Shown: positions 46,040-59,907 of the stretch, one piece after another
Layout: every line of letters starts with the position of its first letter
Position numbering within the stretch: position 1 is the stretch's first letter
Origin: Chrysomallon squamiferum
Lineage: Eukaryota; Mollusca; Gastropoda; Neomphalida; Peltospiridae
Reading direction: 5' to 3'
DNA length: 64,000 nucleotides
NCBI GenBank assembly: GCA_012295275.1
Contig: CM022671.1
Span: 29,443,750 to 29,507,749, forward strand
The notes under the pieces: generated by a model
Told to the model about the DNA's origin: nothing
Seen by the model: the letters and a program-made list of their open reading frames with translations, nothing else
Database searches by the model: none
Program-made: the position numbers and the translations under genes

Positions 46040-49000
46040 TATTACATTTTTTAAAATTAATACCAATAAATAACTAAATAAATTGATAAATATATAATTG
46101 ACTGTCATTCTGTTAATGTTATTAAAATTTATTGATGAAATACATTGTTTCTTAAAAACAATTTATAAATTAAACTGCACACTTTAATGTCACTGTAAAA
46201 AATTTCAGTATTATTTATTTATTATTTATTATTAATTCTTTTTTTCCCCACTGTGTTTTGCTATTAAATGAATAAAACAAAGCTTACATGCAAATTCTAT
46301 TTCATTATGTAATTTATGGTATTTTAAACTGACATTAAATTAGAAAACCAGAAAGAAAAAAAAAAGAAAAAAATAGAATAATAACAAAGACATAGAAGTA
46401 AATGGTGAAGTCTGCACATTTTATATTTCAATGATACTGTTACAACTGTCAATCTGAAAATTCACTGATTAGCAAAAAGGGATCTTTTACATTCTCCTTC
46501 TTTCCAGATAGGAAAACATATACAACAGAATTTGATTAACCAACTATGATGAATTACACTGATAATTGTTTGGATGAATAATGTTTTGCTAACACCAACA
46601 ATGTATGAATGTGTTCAAAATTTTGTCTTATGTTTTCAATTTCCATAATTTGTTTTCTAAAGTAAAAGCTATGTTGGTTTCTTTAATTTTCTTTAAATTT
46701 ATAAATGTATCCACCAGCAATGTCTCTTAGTGTTTAGAAAAGTGAAGAATTTTTATAGTCTAGAATATTTCAACTGCCACTGAAAAAGCATTCTCGGTGA
46801 ACAAATTGTCTTTTTTTTTCCTTCTTTTTTTTCTGATTGTAGTGAAGTTATTTCAGCTGTTTTAGCTTATAAAATACAGCTGTTGAGAATAAAGATTGGT
46901 AAAACTGTGACTGAATTCCTTGTAAGCAAATAGCCAACCACAATGAAATTCCAAATTCTTAGACTTGAAAGTAAAACTATGCAAATTTATGTTATGAAAA
47001 TATGAGGAAAATATTGCCACATATGTGCTTAAATGTTTCACACTTTAAAATGCTTTAAAAAAAAAAAAACTAAAACAAAAAACAATTCACCAGCCTGTTT
47101 CATTACTGTACAGTTAAATTAATTTAAAAAAGAAAAAAGAAGAATTTTTCCATACTTATTTCATTTCATATTCGACATTTCAGTGTATTTTATTGTTTAC
47201 AGCAGCATGTTATAAAAAAAAAATCTAAAAAAAATCTAATAATATTCATGTATGTTAAGTAAAACAAAACACTGGTTAACTGTTCTGCAAGTAAAGTTAA
47301 CAAAAGCAACTTACAGCTACTTCTTTGATAGCACTTTGTGAAAAGTCTGTTTCTTCTGTGGTAAACAATCTTTCTTGTTTTATTTACACAAGTCCGACTA
47401 TCTTATTTTACACTTTTCAGAATGTATTGGTCATTACACAAAGATTGTAATAGGAAACACGTCATTATTATTTTTGATGCTTTTGTGCCATTGGTTAATA
47501 AATATGTTATCAAGCATGCCCTGTATAGGTAAAATAAATTATCAAATTAGGACTCATTATGCTGATGTTAATGTGTGAAATATTTCTGTTACCAGATCAT
47601 AACAAGAATTTTTCATTTTGTTCAAAATGTTATTACATGCAGCCTTCAAGTTTGCACTGGATCTGGATCTCCTGTAATTTAAATGAAATCCAACACATGT
47701 GTATTAGCTGTAATCAGTGCTATGAAGGTGTGACGGGTGGCATGCCGTCATACAATTAAACAATGCGACCATTCATAGAGTATGGATCAGTTTTCACAAC
47801 GACTTATTAGAAATCTTTCATCAACTGTTTGTTTGTCCTGTGACATTTTGTCTAATGTCATGGTAATTTATTGATTTCAAAAGCTGATATATTTTATGCC
47901 AGCCATTCATATCTTGTTTTCTTGCATATCTTTGTTATTTATGTCGACTGGATGTGCTGTAGATACTTGGATGTGTGTTCAAAGGGTTTGGATTTGTAGT
48001 TGTAATTTACAGCAAATTTTAGGACCTGCAAAAAATTACAGGAAAGTCAGAAATTTTGTATTTTTGTACATTTTGCTTATTGCTTTGTTTCTTTGAATGT
48101 AACTATGTGGAATGTCTGCAGGATCAAATTTTGTTTTATACAATTGTAGTTTTTTAATTTATGATATTCTGTTTTCCCTGTCCTTTTTTTATCATTTTAG
48201 ACTAGTATATGAATGCTTGCATATTTTCTTCTTCAAAAATAAAATATTATAGAGGTATTTTTTTAAATAATAGATTTTATAAAAGCATTATTTTGTTCAA
48301 TGTTTAATTTCCACTGAAAGTTTATAATAAAATAACTGTAGGCCTACAGCTTGAGAAATTATCAGTTATTTTTTTTTTTTTTTTTTTGATTTTTTACATT
48401 AAAATGATATTTTATTTTATTTTATTTTATTATTTGTACATCTTCCACGTATTTTTGCTGATTGTAGGCTGTGAATAAAAACAAAATGTCACAGAGACAA
48501 TGCCATCTGCTGTCAGTCATTTTTAACTGACCAAGCATTTGGCGCTTACCCATTTGCATAAACCTTAAAGTCTTCTTTACATTATGGTTTTGCTGAATGC
48601 TATGTCCAATGACAGGCTGCCTAGACTGAGGGAGTGGAAATGGTGCCGAGCCAAACTGGAGTAAGTAGCAAGTGGTGCATGGGACTGCAGTCTGTGTTGC
48701 TTGTGTCGTACAACCTTAACTCCCCAGCATACAGTTTAATATGGGTTTCTGTTCTGCAGCATTGTTATACTGTAAGAGTGTTACTGCATGTTTTGGCAAG
48801 TGATCGCTCATTCGCTGTCATTAAAACTGGATCCAGATGCCCGTCATCTTCATCATCATCATAATTATTTGTCAGATAAAATAAACAGGTATTCTAAAAC
48901 ATCAGTGAAAAGCATGAACCAAAAAATATAAATAGAATGCTAATTAGTTACTAGAAATATTTTATTATTATTATTTTTTTTTTATAGAAATCTTTTGAGT

Positions 49001-51393
49001 AATATTCTGTAGGCTTAAGTGATAATTCTGGAATGTTGAAAAATTGTGGAACATTGTCATTATTGTTTATTTATTTATTTATTTATCTATTTATTTATTT
49101 TTATATAACTTATCTTATAAATAAATAATTGAACAAAACAATTAGTTTAGCTTATTGTATTTTCTGTTCCTTTAATTCCATTTAAAACTAAAAAAGTGAA
49201 AAATGTTTATCAAGTTGCCTATGCATCTGTTACAAATGCAGTGATATAACATCTAACATACAAGAAAATTAAGGAGGGTTACAGTAACTTTTGACATATT
49301 TTCTTCAATTGGTCCTGATGATCCTTTTCTGGATAGCTTACAAAATCACCTAGTTGTGTTTCTAAACCATATGACATAACGAGTGCATGATTGGATGTAT
49401 AATTAAGACAGCTAATTACTGTAAATTATCATTTTGTATAAATTCATGTCTGTATAATTATATATAAATAGTTGTGATTAGCCAGCTTCTTCCTACCATT
49501 TTCTTTTGTCTTGCATCTAATTTAATATTCAGTGCTTATCTGTCCTTATTTTCTCCATGAATTAATCATTGATTAGATTAGCAGGTGTGTAGATAATTAT
49601 CTTTTGTTAATCAGTTTTTCATTTCCTTTCTTCTTAACAAGGCAGAAGAATAACTTTAATGAGTTCAACAAATTCTTATTGTGAAGGAATTGTTGAATAA
49701 GAAATATTATATTGTGTTACGGTTTTTTATTTTAATCTCTGACCAAATATATTAATCAGTACATTTTGGGGGTCTGGTATGATTAAAAGTGTGAAATTAG
49801 TCCTTTGTTTAAACTTAAAACTATAAGCCCAATCTTTGTTTTAAATTATTTCTATTCTATGAAGCTGATATTAGATGTTAATAATGTGATTATAAAATGT
49901 TAAGTGTTCGTTTTAGGAAAAAAGATTTAATTAAATGTAATTTATAAGCTATTATGATTTAAGTCCACCAGAAATTTTTAACAGTATCATAAATACAGTT
50001 AATTTACTGTAAATTTGAAAGTCAGTGTTACATAAACAGTTTTTGAGCGTAGCAGAAGAAAATCTGTTTGAGCAGTTTCAAAAGAACTCTGGTATAATAT
50101 ATAATATCAAACGATTATTTGTGTCAAAATTTCAGTAGGTTTTTAAGTTATGTTCCAGTGCACCCAGCTTGTCATTGTTACTCTTTGTTTAGTATAATTT
50201 TTTTTTTTTTTATGTTTATGTAATAGATCTGTTATTATTAGTTCAGGTATTTGCATGAGTAAACTTTGGTGGCTCGGATTACATTTTGTTTTTATTTAAA
50301 TAATTTTATATATATATATATATATATTTATTTATATATATATATATAATGTTTTTATTTTATTATTACTTATAAAAATTGTAAATAGCATAAATGTTTT
50401 TCTGCCATTGCTTTCTGTCTGTTTTGTTTAATTTTTGTGGTATAGTGTTAAGTATTTTTCCCTTTTTTTATTATTATTATTAAATATATCTAAATTCAGT
50501 ATAGTTTTGTTAATTTGTGAAACTTTTTTATGCATAGTTTTTTTTTTAAATATTGCTTTACCCATCCTTAACTCTTTGTTACACAAAAACCAACAGGTGT
50601 TGACAACTGGATGTATGGAAAAGTAACATTTTAAAATGTTTAATAATTTAAAAAAATAATAAAACAAATACAAATAAATAGCAAGTAGGAAAACAACAAC
50701 CAAGAACTCAGAGATTCTTTGTCAGTATTTATCTTATTTTTATTATTATTATTATTATTTGTTATTTTTTATTTATTTTTTCAACAGTAGTGCAGTTCGC
50801 TTTGAAGTGGAAAAGACAAGAGGAAAACCAAGTATATTGTGGCAGCAAGGTAAAAAACATTAATGGATTTTTATTTTATATATATATTTTCTTTTTTGCA
50901 CATTTTTCAAATTCTAATGGCCAAACCACTGGGACTGATATTACAACACACATATTTTAAAAAACAATGTTTTTATTCATTTCATTTTAATTACAGCTGT
51001 GAAGAGTTTGAAAAATATATTTAACCTGGAGAGATAGGATTATAACAAAAATATATATATATTTTTTTTGATAATTATTTTGCTGATACCTCCCGAAACA
51101 AAGATATAAAGGATTGTTGTACATTATATTTATTTTGGTATTTTCAGATAATCCTAAAAAGAATGACAGAAAGGTATTTATATTCAGTCTGTGCACGTGT
51201 TTCTTTATATTCCAATATGACCGAACAATTTTCTTGGATAATTTCGTATTGTTATTTAATAACTTTACAGCCACACACCTGGAATTATTATTAATGGGAA
51301 AAATCTGATATTTCAGAAAATGTTTATTTGTTTATATATATATTAGATTATGTCATGGATATATCCTTTAATTAGTATTACATATATACACAT

Positions 51394-51477
<84 letters not shown>

Positions 51478-51902
51478 ACACATTCAGAACATTAAATATT
51501 ATAATGGGGTTACAACATTAAAAGTTCATACTTGTTTTTCTTACTTATTATCTATATATGTCTGAAAATGCTAAGTTTTTTCATCTGGAAGATCTATAAT
51601 TGTTATAATCTACATTTTTTTCCTTAAACTTGTATATATCAGCACTTTATTATTTTTTTGTTACATATAATTGAAGACTGACTTTAATAAAATCAAAACC
51701 TTATTTTAAAACAGGTTGTATGATATTGGTAGTGCCAGCTTGAAATCATGTAGTAATATCAGATGTTATTTAGTACTTATGTTATTTAAAAAACCAAAAC
51801 AATTATTAATATTACTATTTATTCTCTATTTTTGTTGTTGTTGTAAAATGTCATTTTTAAAGTCAGTTTTTATTTTATTTTATTTATTTTATTTATCATA
51901 GG

Positions 51903-51947
<45 letters not shown>

Positions 51948-54900
51948 TGGAATTTAAAATGGATTTTCTTTTCATTATTGATTACTGTTTTTATTTTTTA
52001 TTATTATTATATTTTTTAAACTTACTTTTAAAGTGTTTTTGTTTAATTTTATTCCATATATTTAAGGAAGAAAAATAATAATAATAATAACAATAATGAT
52101 AACAATAAAATGGTTTTTAAAATGGATTTAAAACTTGGTTGACAGACATAAACGAGGTCAGTGTTTCCTAATTAAATAACCTATCATTCCAGTTTGGCTA
52201 CAAGGAGAAAGACATGAGACACCAGATAAGAAAACCTCAGGCAGAGGACCCAGGTACCACATACAGCAGTGTGAGAAATGGCAAGTCACCTGAGGACTTC
52301 ATCAAGAAGAACAGGGAGAGCCTGGGAAAGTCACCAGGACAGTCCACAGGATCGAAGCTGACCCCAAACTCCGTAACACTGACACAAGAACAGTTAAATG
52401 CTATCCTTGCATCTGTTGGTAGGCTAAATTCTTCAAGCAAAGATAATCAGCTTCGTTTGATTATAGGTATTAATGTTGTTTGCACGTTAATTTGTTTATA
52501 CTAATATAGACAGATTGCAAACCCAATGTAGTGTGTGTAGATATTACCCATTCAGGTTATTTGGATTTTCCATGTAATAGGATTTGGGTTTTGTATTCCT
52601 AGTGGCTACAGTAGTGATTTTTATTTTAGATAAGTTAAATGTTTGTTTTTCTTTATAGTACATATGTAATTAATTGAAGTAAGTAACTAATTCCAATTTT
52701 GTTATTCAATTGTATAATTATTCTCTTCCAATGAAATTTGATATTAATTCATCTCCATTTTTATTATTAATTTAAATAAAGGTTTAGGTTAAGTTGAAAA
52801 GGATTTAATAATATCTTTATTCATGTTGGGATTCCTACATACTTTCACTTTCCTTAAATTTCATAAATAGCAAGTAATGAAGAATGATTAGATTAATTAA
52901 ATGACTTTATACAGGTGTCTTTAATAAAATTTAAAAAATGCTCCATTGGTATGGAACACCAGATGTGGAAATACAGCTGTTACTGGATGTGAGAACAAAC
53001 CGAGAACTAAAGTTAAAATATTTCATCCAGCTTCCTAGCAGTAAAAAAAATAATTGAATGTGTTTTTTGACAAGTCTTTGTTTTTTCATCTTTTTCTTTT
53101 CTTTCATTTTTTTTTTTTTTTTTAAATTTTATCCATTCATTGGTTTATTCAGAAAGAGATTTTTTGTTGTTGTTTTTTCACAGAAACAATTCATTGATGT
53201 TTTTTGACTGATTTGCATGTTCAGATTTTTCTAATTGTTTTTAGCTGAGTTTTTTCAGTAGTTTTTGCTTGTAGATTTTTAATATAAATGAACTAACAAA
53301 ATAACTTTGAGTACATTTTAAATGTTTTGTACATGTTTTTGCACCTATTGAACTCTTAAGTCAGGATTGAGGGTAGTCTTATACTGAGAGTTAAATGTTA
53401 AGTATCCTTTGTCTTAATTTATTACGAACATCATATTAGTAGTTTCTGTAAACTTCTGAGTTTGTATCAAGGAATGGAAAACAGAATAGCACAGTTCAAC
53501 ATTTATTTCATTTATAGAAATAATTATAATAACAATTAAACTGATTTTAATTAAGCCTGTTAAAACATTTCTTTTAATTAATTAATTGTTTTTTTGCGGG
53601 TTTTTTGTTTTTCTTAATATTATAAACTGATTAAACCACCTATCTACCAACATGACTTTAGTGAGATTAATAAATTTACTGCAGTTTATAAACTAAAGTT
53701 TAAAGGTCAAACATCGTCATTTAGTTAACACTTGTTTCCACCATGTTGCACAAAATATTATCTTAATCACTGACTGTAACACTGAATGTCACTTACTACA
53801 TACAAAACACTCTCTTCAAATTCTCTGCTATCTTTTCTCTACAGATAAATAACATGTGATTTAAAATACTTAACCATTCAATTAATATTATGTCAGTGAA
53901 CTTGATAAAAATATTTAAAAATGAAACTGATACGTGACCTGTTAATAATGTGAATTTTTAGAGTCAAAATGAAAAAACTATTGGAAGAAGAAATGTAAAT
54001 TAAAAAAATATTTTTTAAAACATATATTTGTTGAAAGTTTTTTTTTTTCATTCAGCATTTAATGTTAGTTATTTATGAACAGTAATCAATGTTAGCATGT
54101 TATGGGCCTATTTTTGTATGAACAAATCACAGGTAGCTGTATAAATGAATCAGGCAAAATACCTTTACATTATAATTCAGTAACTTCTTCACATATTTCT
54201 TTTGTTTGGGTATTTCAGACAACGAACATAATGAGATTCACGTCTCTAAGACTCCAACAGATCAGCAAAATGAATCACCAAACTACTCTGAGGGAAATAT
54301 TTTATCTCTCTCAGATTACGACAAACAGCAGGAATCCAGGTATCTCGACCGAAGCTATTCATATGAGTAAGAACTAAAATTGTAATTTTTATATCTCACT
54401 TCCTTATCAGGGAGTCATTTGCATGGCTGTTGGTCACTGAACAGATATTTTTTGGGGGGGTATTCTTGATAAAAAAAAAGAGTAGCAAAAGCATTTTAAT
54501 TGTCTCTTGGCAACAAGTACCAATTGTTCCAATCCCAGGAGTTGAACAACAATATTACAGTAGTAATTTATATAGTACTCATAACAGTATTAAAACAAAA
54601 TGAAAGATCAAATTCTAAAATAAAACTGAATAGCTGATTATAAGTGTTGAAAATTTTTTTTTTTTTTTTTTTAAAAACGAATGATGATATATTTTACTGA
54701 TGTTGTTATTTCTATCACAGTGGCAATACGCAACAAGAAAAAAAGAATGATACATCTTATTTGCCAACCAGTGAACACAAAGACAGCAATGGAGCCAAAG
54801 CAATCAATGAACAAAATGGAGGAATAGATTTGCCTCCCTTGGTGCACAAAAATCATATGACTGTTGGGGAAAGGAAGAGACTGCAGTGGGCAAAAGAAAG

Positions 54901-56838
54901 AGGTAAAAAATATCACTATGTATAATCAGTATTTGTTATCTCATAATAAAAAAAAATTTAAAATATATTCTGAAAAAGCTGTTTACAATTTGGTAAAGTT
55001 ATGAAGATTTATCTCCCTTTATTTCATAATTTAAAAAAAAAATTAAAAAGAAATTAAGAGCTGGTTATAATTTTTTTTTTTTTCAAAGTTACGAAGATTT
55101 TTAACAGTTCTGTTTTACTGTCAAAAATAACAAAAGTTGAAAATATGTTTTTTAATTTATAAATACCTTTTAATAATTATTTTCTTTATATGAAATAAAA
55201 AACATTCTCCAGATACTTTTTAACTTTTGATGTTGTCTACAGGTGAACAACAAGCTGCGTCTGATCCTTTCTTAAGACAGGACAGAACCTATCAGAACGT
55301 AAGTGCTATCGGTTGTCCCTTCTACACAGAGACCAGCATGCAGGTGAATGGTGGGCACACCATGCCTTCGGGCAGGAAGGCTGTGCTTGAGCCAAGAGCC
55401 AGGCCTGTCCAGAATGTAACTTCAAATGGCGAAAAACCAGACACCTATGATCCATGGGGCAAGCCAGGGTGTGGTGCAAAATATGTACCAACCAAAAAAC
55501 AAGAAGAAACTGATTCGGACACCAAGTATGATTTCATGGGCCGACCCATTCAGGAACATTCTGTAGTACAGGTATGCTTGTTTTAAAACTATTTTTCTTT
55601 TTTCTTAATATAAAATCTTTTGGGTTTTTGGGGGAGGGTTTTGTTATTTTGTTTTAATTAAAAATTCAAGGAATAAAACTTATTTTATGATATGTTATGT
55701 AATAATATTGTTATTTGAGGGTATCTAGTGGGTATAAACATCTAATTCTTTTTTTCCTTTTTCTTTTCATGTCTACCTAATAATGTGTTATTTCAAGACT
55801 TTTTGAAGATATACCAAACATTTGTTTTTTAGATTCTTGCATTAAAATTCACTGCATATATAATACACCCATCGATACAGACATTTAATTTTTATTTTTA
55901 AGGATATGTACACAGTGAAAAATTCAAAAAATCGCGATTCCAAGAAAGAATGGATGGCTGAGCTTGGTAAGTGTTTTTTTGTTTTTTTATTTATTTGTTT
56001 GTATGTGTTGTTATGAATGTATTTAATTATACAGTGTTTACTCATTTGTTGAAAATGAGTGAATATTTGACAGACAACTGAATTTGGTTATTTTCTGTCA
56101 AACATAAGTATCTTTTTTTACTTTGTTTCTTTCTTTTTAAATTTTAAATTTTTTTAAATTTAATATATTGATTATATAACAGAGAAAACCCAGGTCCATC
56201 TTAGCATGCACTACTCTTATCAATTAACTGAAAAGAACATCAAGCATTATTTTTTTTGACCAGCTTTTTAGTCACTGGCACACAGTGTTCTGTCGTAGTT
56301 ACATGGTACTCACAATAAGTGTGATGATGTTTTCAGAGAAACAGATGGAAGAACAGAAACAAAGAAAGCAGAAGGAACGTGAGATGGAGAAGACACTGGG
56401 AGACATGTCCTGGCTGGACAGGTTCACAACAGATCACAAACCTGCACCTCTGCCAGAACAGATTAGCAGTGTGCAGAACAGAATGTAAGTGTGGCAGCCA
56501 TCTTGTTTGTTTTGTTGTTTTTTTTTTGTTTTTTTTCTCTTGTATCCTATCTCAGCATTTGTTCAACATTAATCATAGACCACACTTCTTTCTTTTTTTT
56601 TCTTCTCTTTTTGTAAATGATGCATAACTATGATTGTTCAATATAATCTGTTTTACTGATTTTTTTCTGACAAATTATGTATTAAATAATAAATATTAAC
56701 TTCTTACTACCTGTATAATTCTTAAAAAGATATGTAAAAATATACGTTTTGTTTTTATCAGTTTACAAGGCAGTAATTACTGGACACAATTAGTTTATTA
56801 TTATTTTATTTTTCAGCAAAAAAATGGATGTCCTGTAA
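45645..56838 (+). CDS. CCDC66: CCDC66-like short paralogue (N-terminal half only)
   Basis: This is a divergent paralogue of the neighbouring minus-strand gene. Exons: 45645..45655, 50788..50849, 51148..51173, 52193..52466, 54219..54366, 54721..54902, 55243..55571, 55903..55966, 56337..56484 and 56817..56838, all in phase, 421 aa. The first three exons are 11, 62 and 26 bp, exactly as in the long copy. Shared blocks: VRFEVEKTRGKPSILWQQG, FGYKEKDMRH, VTLTQEQLNAILASVGRL (about aa 94-111), RKRLQWAKERG (about aa 225-235), DTYDPWGKPGCGAKY, KKEWMAEL, EKQMEEQKQRKQ and SWLDRF. It then stops at IKKMDVL and lacks the long coiled coil and C-terminal half. If the last intron is retained, the protein ends RM instead. 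It may keep N-terminal interactions while lacking microtubule binding, but this is inference. Exon 45645..45655 is supported mainly by the match with its neighbour. Confidence 0.82.
45656..50787 (+). other. Intron 1 of the short CCDC66-like gene
   Basis: This is a 5.1-kb intron, the longest in the window. A less A/T-rich segment at about 47,360-48,870 contains ORFs of 66-76 codons without domains and a small hairpin at 47,732-47,751 (TGACGG ... CCGTCA). No element or exon could be recognised. Confidence 0.5.
51395..51475. repeat. (CA)n microsatellite
   Basis: A CA tract with one interruption lies in intron 3 of the short CCDC66-like gene. An (AAT)n tract at 51904-51944 follows in the same intron. 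Confidence 0.95.
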
Positions 56839-57025
56839 GAACTGATATCCAGACCTACTACACAGCTTTATCTGTATATCTGCAGGATTGTTTTTATCTC
56901 ATAGAGCTGGCATTCATCTTCTCATATACACTATTGATTTGTTTTCTTATATGAGACAGTGTTACATTTCTTTTCTTTTTTTTTTTGTTAATTTCTAACT
57001 ACCTGTGAAAGTATGTTTGAGTATT

Positions 57026-57031
57026 AATAAA
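57026..57031 (+). terminator. Candidate poly(A) signal of the short CCDC66-like gene
   Basis: This is the first AATAAA, 188 bp past the stop codon, in a setting rich in T further downstream. More AATAAA copies lie beyond it. Confidence 0.45.
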
Positions 57032-58070
57032 GTTACATTCCTTTTGAAGTTTCTCTGCTATTAGCAGTTTACATACCAGTTAGCTTGAGATGATAGTGAC
57101 CTATTTGTCTGTTATTTTGGATCATCTACATGTAGATTTTAGTCTCATTCCAAGGTTATTTGAAACAACATGGGCCAAGAATTTATAAAATGTAGTCTAG
57201 GCTTGCTCCTCATCTTATGTAATCTTAATAAAAAGCACCTAGTCTGGTTTTCAAATATTTTATACGTTCCTCTGGAACCCAAGTGCTAAAATTGTTTATT
57301 TTTATAGCCCATTGATATATATGTATATATATAAATTATTGTAAAGGGTAACTTATTGCCTTTTGCCTTAAAAAAAAAAAAAAATTGTTTTTTACTCAAA
57401 ATCGTTATAGTTGTATTAGATTTTATAATTGATTGTTGAACATTTTATTGAAGAATAATTATTGACTAGAATGTTTTTAAAAGAAAAACAAAGACAAAGT
57501 ATACTTTGATTATTATTAAATCTTTTTGACATTCGACTTGAATATGGACTCTATTGTTATTTGAAGTTTAAAACCCAACACCATTAATAAAACAGACAAG
57601 AAATAAATATGGAAAACAGTATTAATATTGCGAGAATGCAAGCCTTAGTCAAATTTGCAAGCAGAAGTAATTGATTGGAAAGACGTTTCTCAAGTTTTAC
57701 TGGACCCATAAAGTCTGTTATAGCACTTTTTGTTGAAAAGAAATATTTATTTTACCTATGGGCCTTGTATAAAGATTATTTATAGTTATTTATGATTATA
57801 AGTTTTTGTGAAAGTTTCATTACCGGATTAAACTGGGCTGTTTTAAAATACTGCAGTATTATTTTTACACATCACTGGATATTTATTTTTCTTGCCCGTT
57901 AGAGACATGTAGTATTATATTACAAGTATTTTTAAAAATTAAAGCATTCTAGATTTTATATCGTTTAAAGTGTGCCATGCTTCGTTTTGCAATATAATCT
58001 TTATTTGTGTACTCACTTTAATACTGTTGTGCCTTATTTATATAAATGTTTTCAATTTTATTGTTAAAGA

Positions 58071-58104
<34 letters not shown>

Positions 58105-58531
58105 TACTACTACTGTTATTATTTAAAGAGATATCTGTTTTAAACTGCATATCATTTTTAAAATCTTGATCTTAAAACAAAAGTTAAAAAATAGTGTAAT
58201 CATTTTTTTTAGTTTCTGATAGTTTCTTTCTTTAGTTAATTCACACAGCATTTCAGGTGGTTTTTGCTTTATATATCCCACATAGTTCACAATTTCAATC
58301 TTAGTTTTAGGTCAATTTATAAACATTACAGACATTTCATCATCATCAGTGACTGCGACATTTTGACTTAACGATCCAGGCTGGTGTCCAGATAAAGACA
58401 TTACTTGTTATCAGTATTAATCTGTTTTGAAGGGGCACAACTATAAATATTATTTATAAACTTATTATTCAGTGCAAATGCTTTGTATTGGACCATTTTT
58501 CACAACTTATTTCTTAGAAATGTTTTTGAAT

Positions 58532-58745
58532 TATATTCTGTCCATATAACAAAGTTCATTTGATTTTGGGAAAATTTCGCTTCAATTATTATTCCGTCCA
58601 TTTAGCACAGGTTGCTGTGACCTGAGGTGCTGAACTGTACTTATATGCTGTCCAAATTTTGGAGACTGAGGAATGCAAATCATAATTAAATTCCGCCCAT
58701 TTTGCTCAGGCTTTTGAATTCTGAGGTGCTGAACAGAATCATACA
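58532..58745. repeat. Diverged tandem repeat of about 100 bp
   Basis: Two units share ATTCCGYCCATTT then GCNCAGG, followed by CTGAGGTGCTGAAC (starting near 58,591 and 58,690). A third weaker TTCTGTCCAT lies at about 58,536. This may be an old duplicated element. Confidence 0.5.
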
Positions 58746-59762
58746 CAGTCCATTTTCAGCTAAACCTGATCTACCCATGCTTGTGATAATTATCTGGCTA
58801 TTGTCAATGCATTTAGCAAATGCATTCATGCATATGTAAACAATTGCACTTGTTGAAGATATGCCTTTAAATTTAATGTATGCTTTTTTTCTTCTTCATT
58901 TTTTTCAATCACAACTGTTATGTGATTTAGTATATTCCATAATAAAGCTGTTCGCTTTAATGTGGAAAAATACTGCCACGCTAACTACATTAATTTTTAT
59001 TTTGTTGTTGTCATTGTAGTAAACTGTTCATAATTTGTTTTTTTTTAATCATTTTTATACATTGTTTTCTTGTTATGCATTTAAAAAAAGAAAATTAAAA
59101 CTAAAAATATTGTACAAAGTGTGTTCATATTTATTGTGGAAATAATAAACATTTTACTCATCCATTCTGTTTTTGTATTTTTGGAATTTCAAGTCATTTA
59201 CTTTTGCATATATTTGTCTTACCAGCAGAACATTTATAACATTACATCCATGTTTTTTCATGTTGCAGGTTTAATTTGATTTTGCTCATTTCTTTTCTAT
59301 GGACTATGCTTCATTTATGAGAAAAAAAAAATAAAATGTTTTAAAACAATTATTTTGCAGATGTTAAAAAAAAGAAAGAAAAAGGTAAATAAAATGAGAG
59401 TATGATTAAATTTGTTTCAAGTTGTCAGATCCTTAATTCCTCAGGAATTTATTTTATTATTTTTATTTATTTTAGTTTATTTATGTTTTCTTACATTAAA
59501 GGATAAAAAAGAAGAAAAGCTTTATATTTAAACAAAAAAATAATAATTAAAATTAAAAAAAGAAGCATTTATTATGCAGAATATATTTTATTTTGGTTTA
59601 TATCCTTATATTAACTTGCAAGGTTAAGTTCAATATTTCATCAAAAATCAACGACCCAAAAAAAAAAAAAAAGTTGATTTCTTTGACAATAGATTCAATT
59701 AGATGAATTTGCTTTGAAAAAATAAAGCAAATACAAACTACAGTGCACACACATTTAGAAAT

Positions 59763-59768
59763 TTTATT
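59763..59768 (-). terminator. Candidate MRPL46 poly(A) signal
   Basis: A minus-strand AATAAA lies about 140 bp past the MRPL46 stop codon. Confidence 0.4.
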
Positions 59769-59907
59769 CTCTTTTCTGTTCCAGCACATTCTAATGCTAA
59801 ACCATTTCTTATTACATTGAAACAAATATCCCACTGAATTCAGAATGTCTAAAGAAGAAGAAAAAAATCAATATGTTTATATTTAATACAATATTTGTAA
59901 GATTTCA

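Larger units (their letters stand above)
56839..59907. other. Convergent 3' regions of the short CCDC66-like gene and MRPL46
   Basis: The interval holds the 3'-UTRs of two converging genes. I looked for relics of the CCDC66 exons missing from the short copy and saw none. The stretch at 58,530-58,745 has an internal repeat, listed separately. An (ATT)n tract is at about 58,074-58,102. Confidence 0.55.

Noticed and set aside
48634-48864. 76-codon ORF in intron 1 of the short CCDC66-like gene
   Set aside because: It has no domain, ends in a Ser run from a TCA repeat and lacks phase-compatible splice sites.
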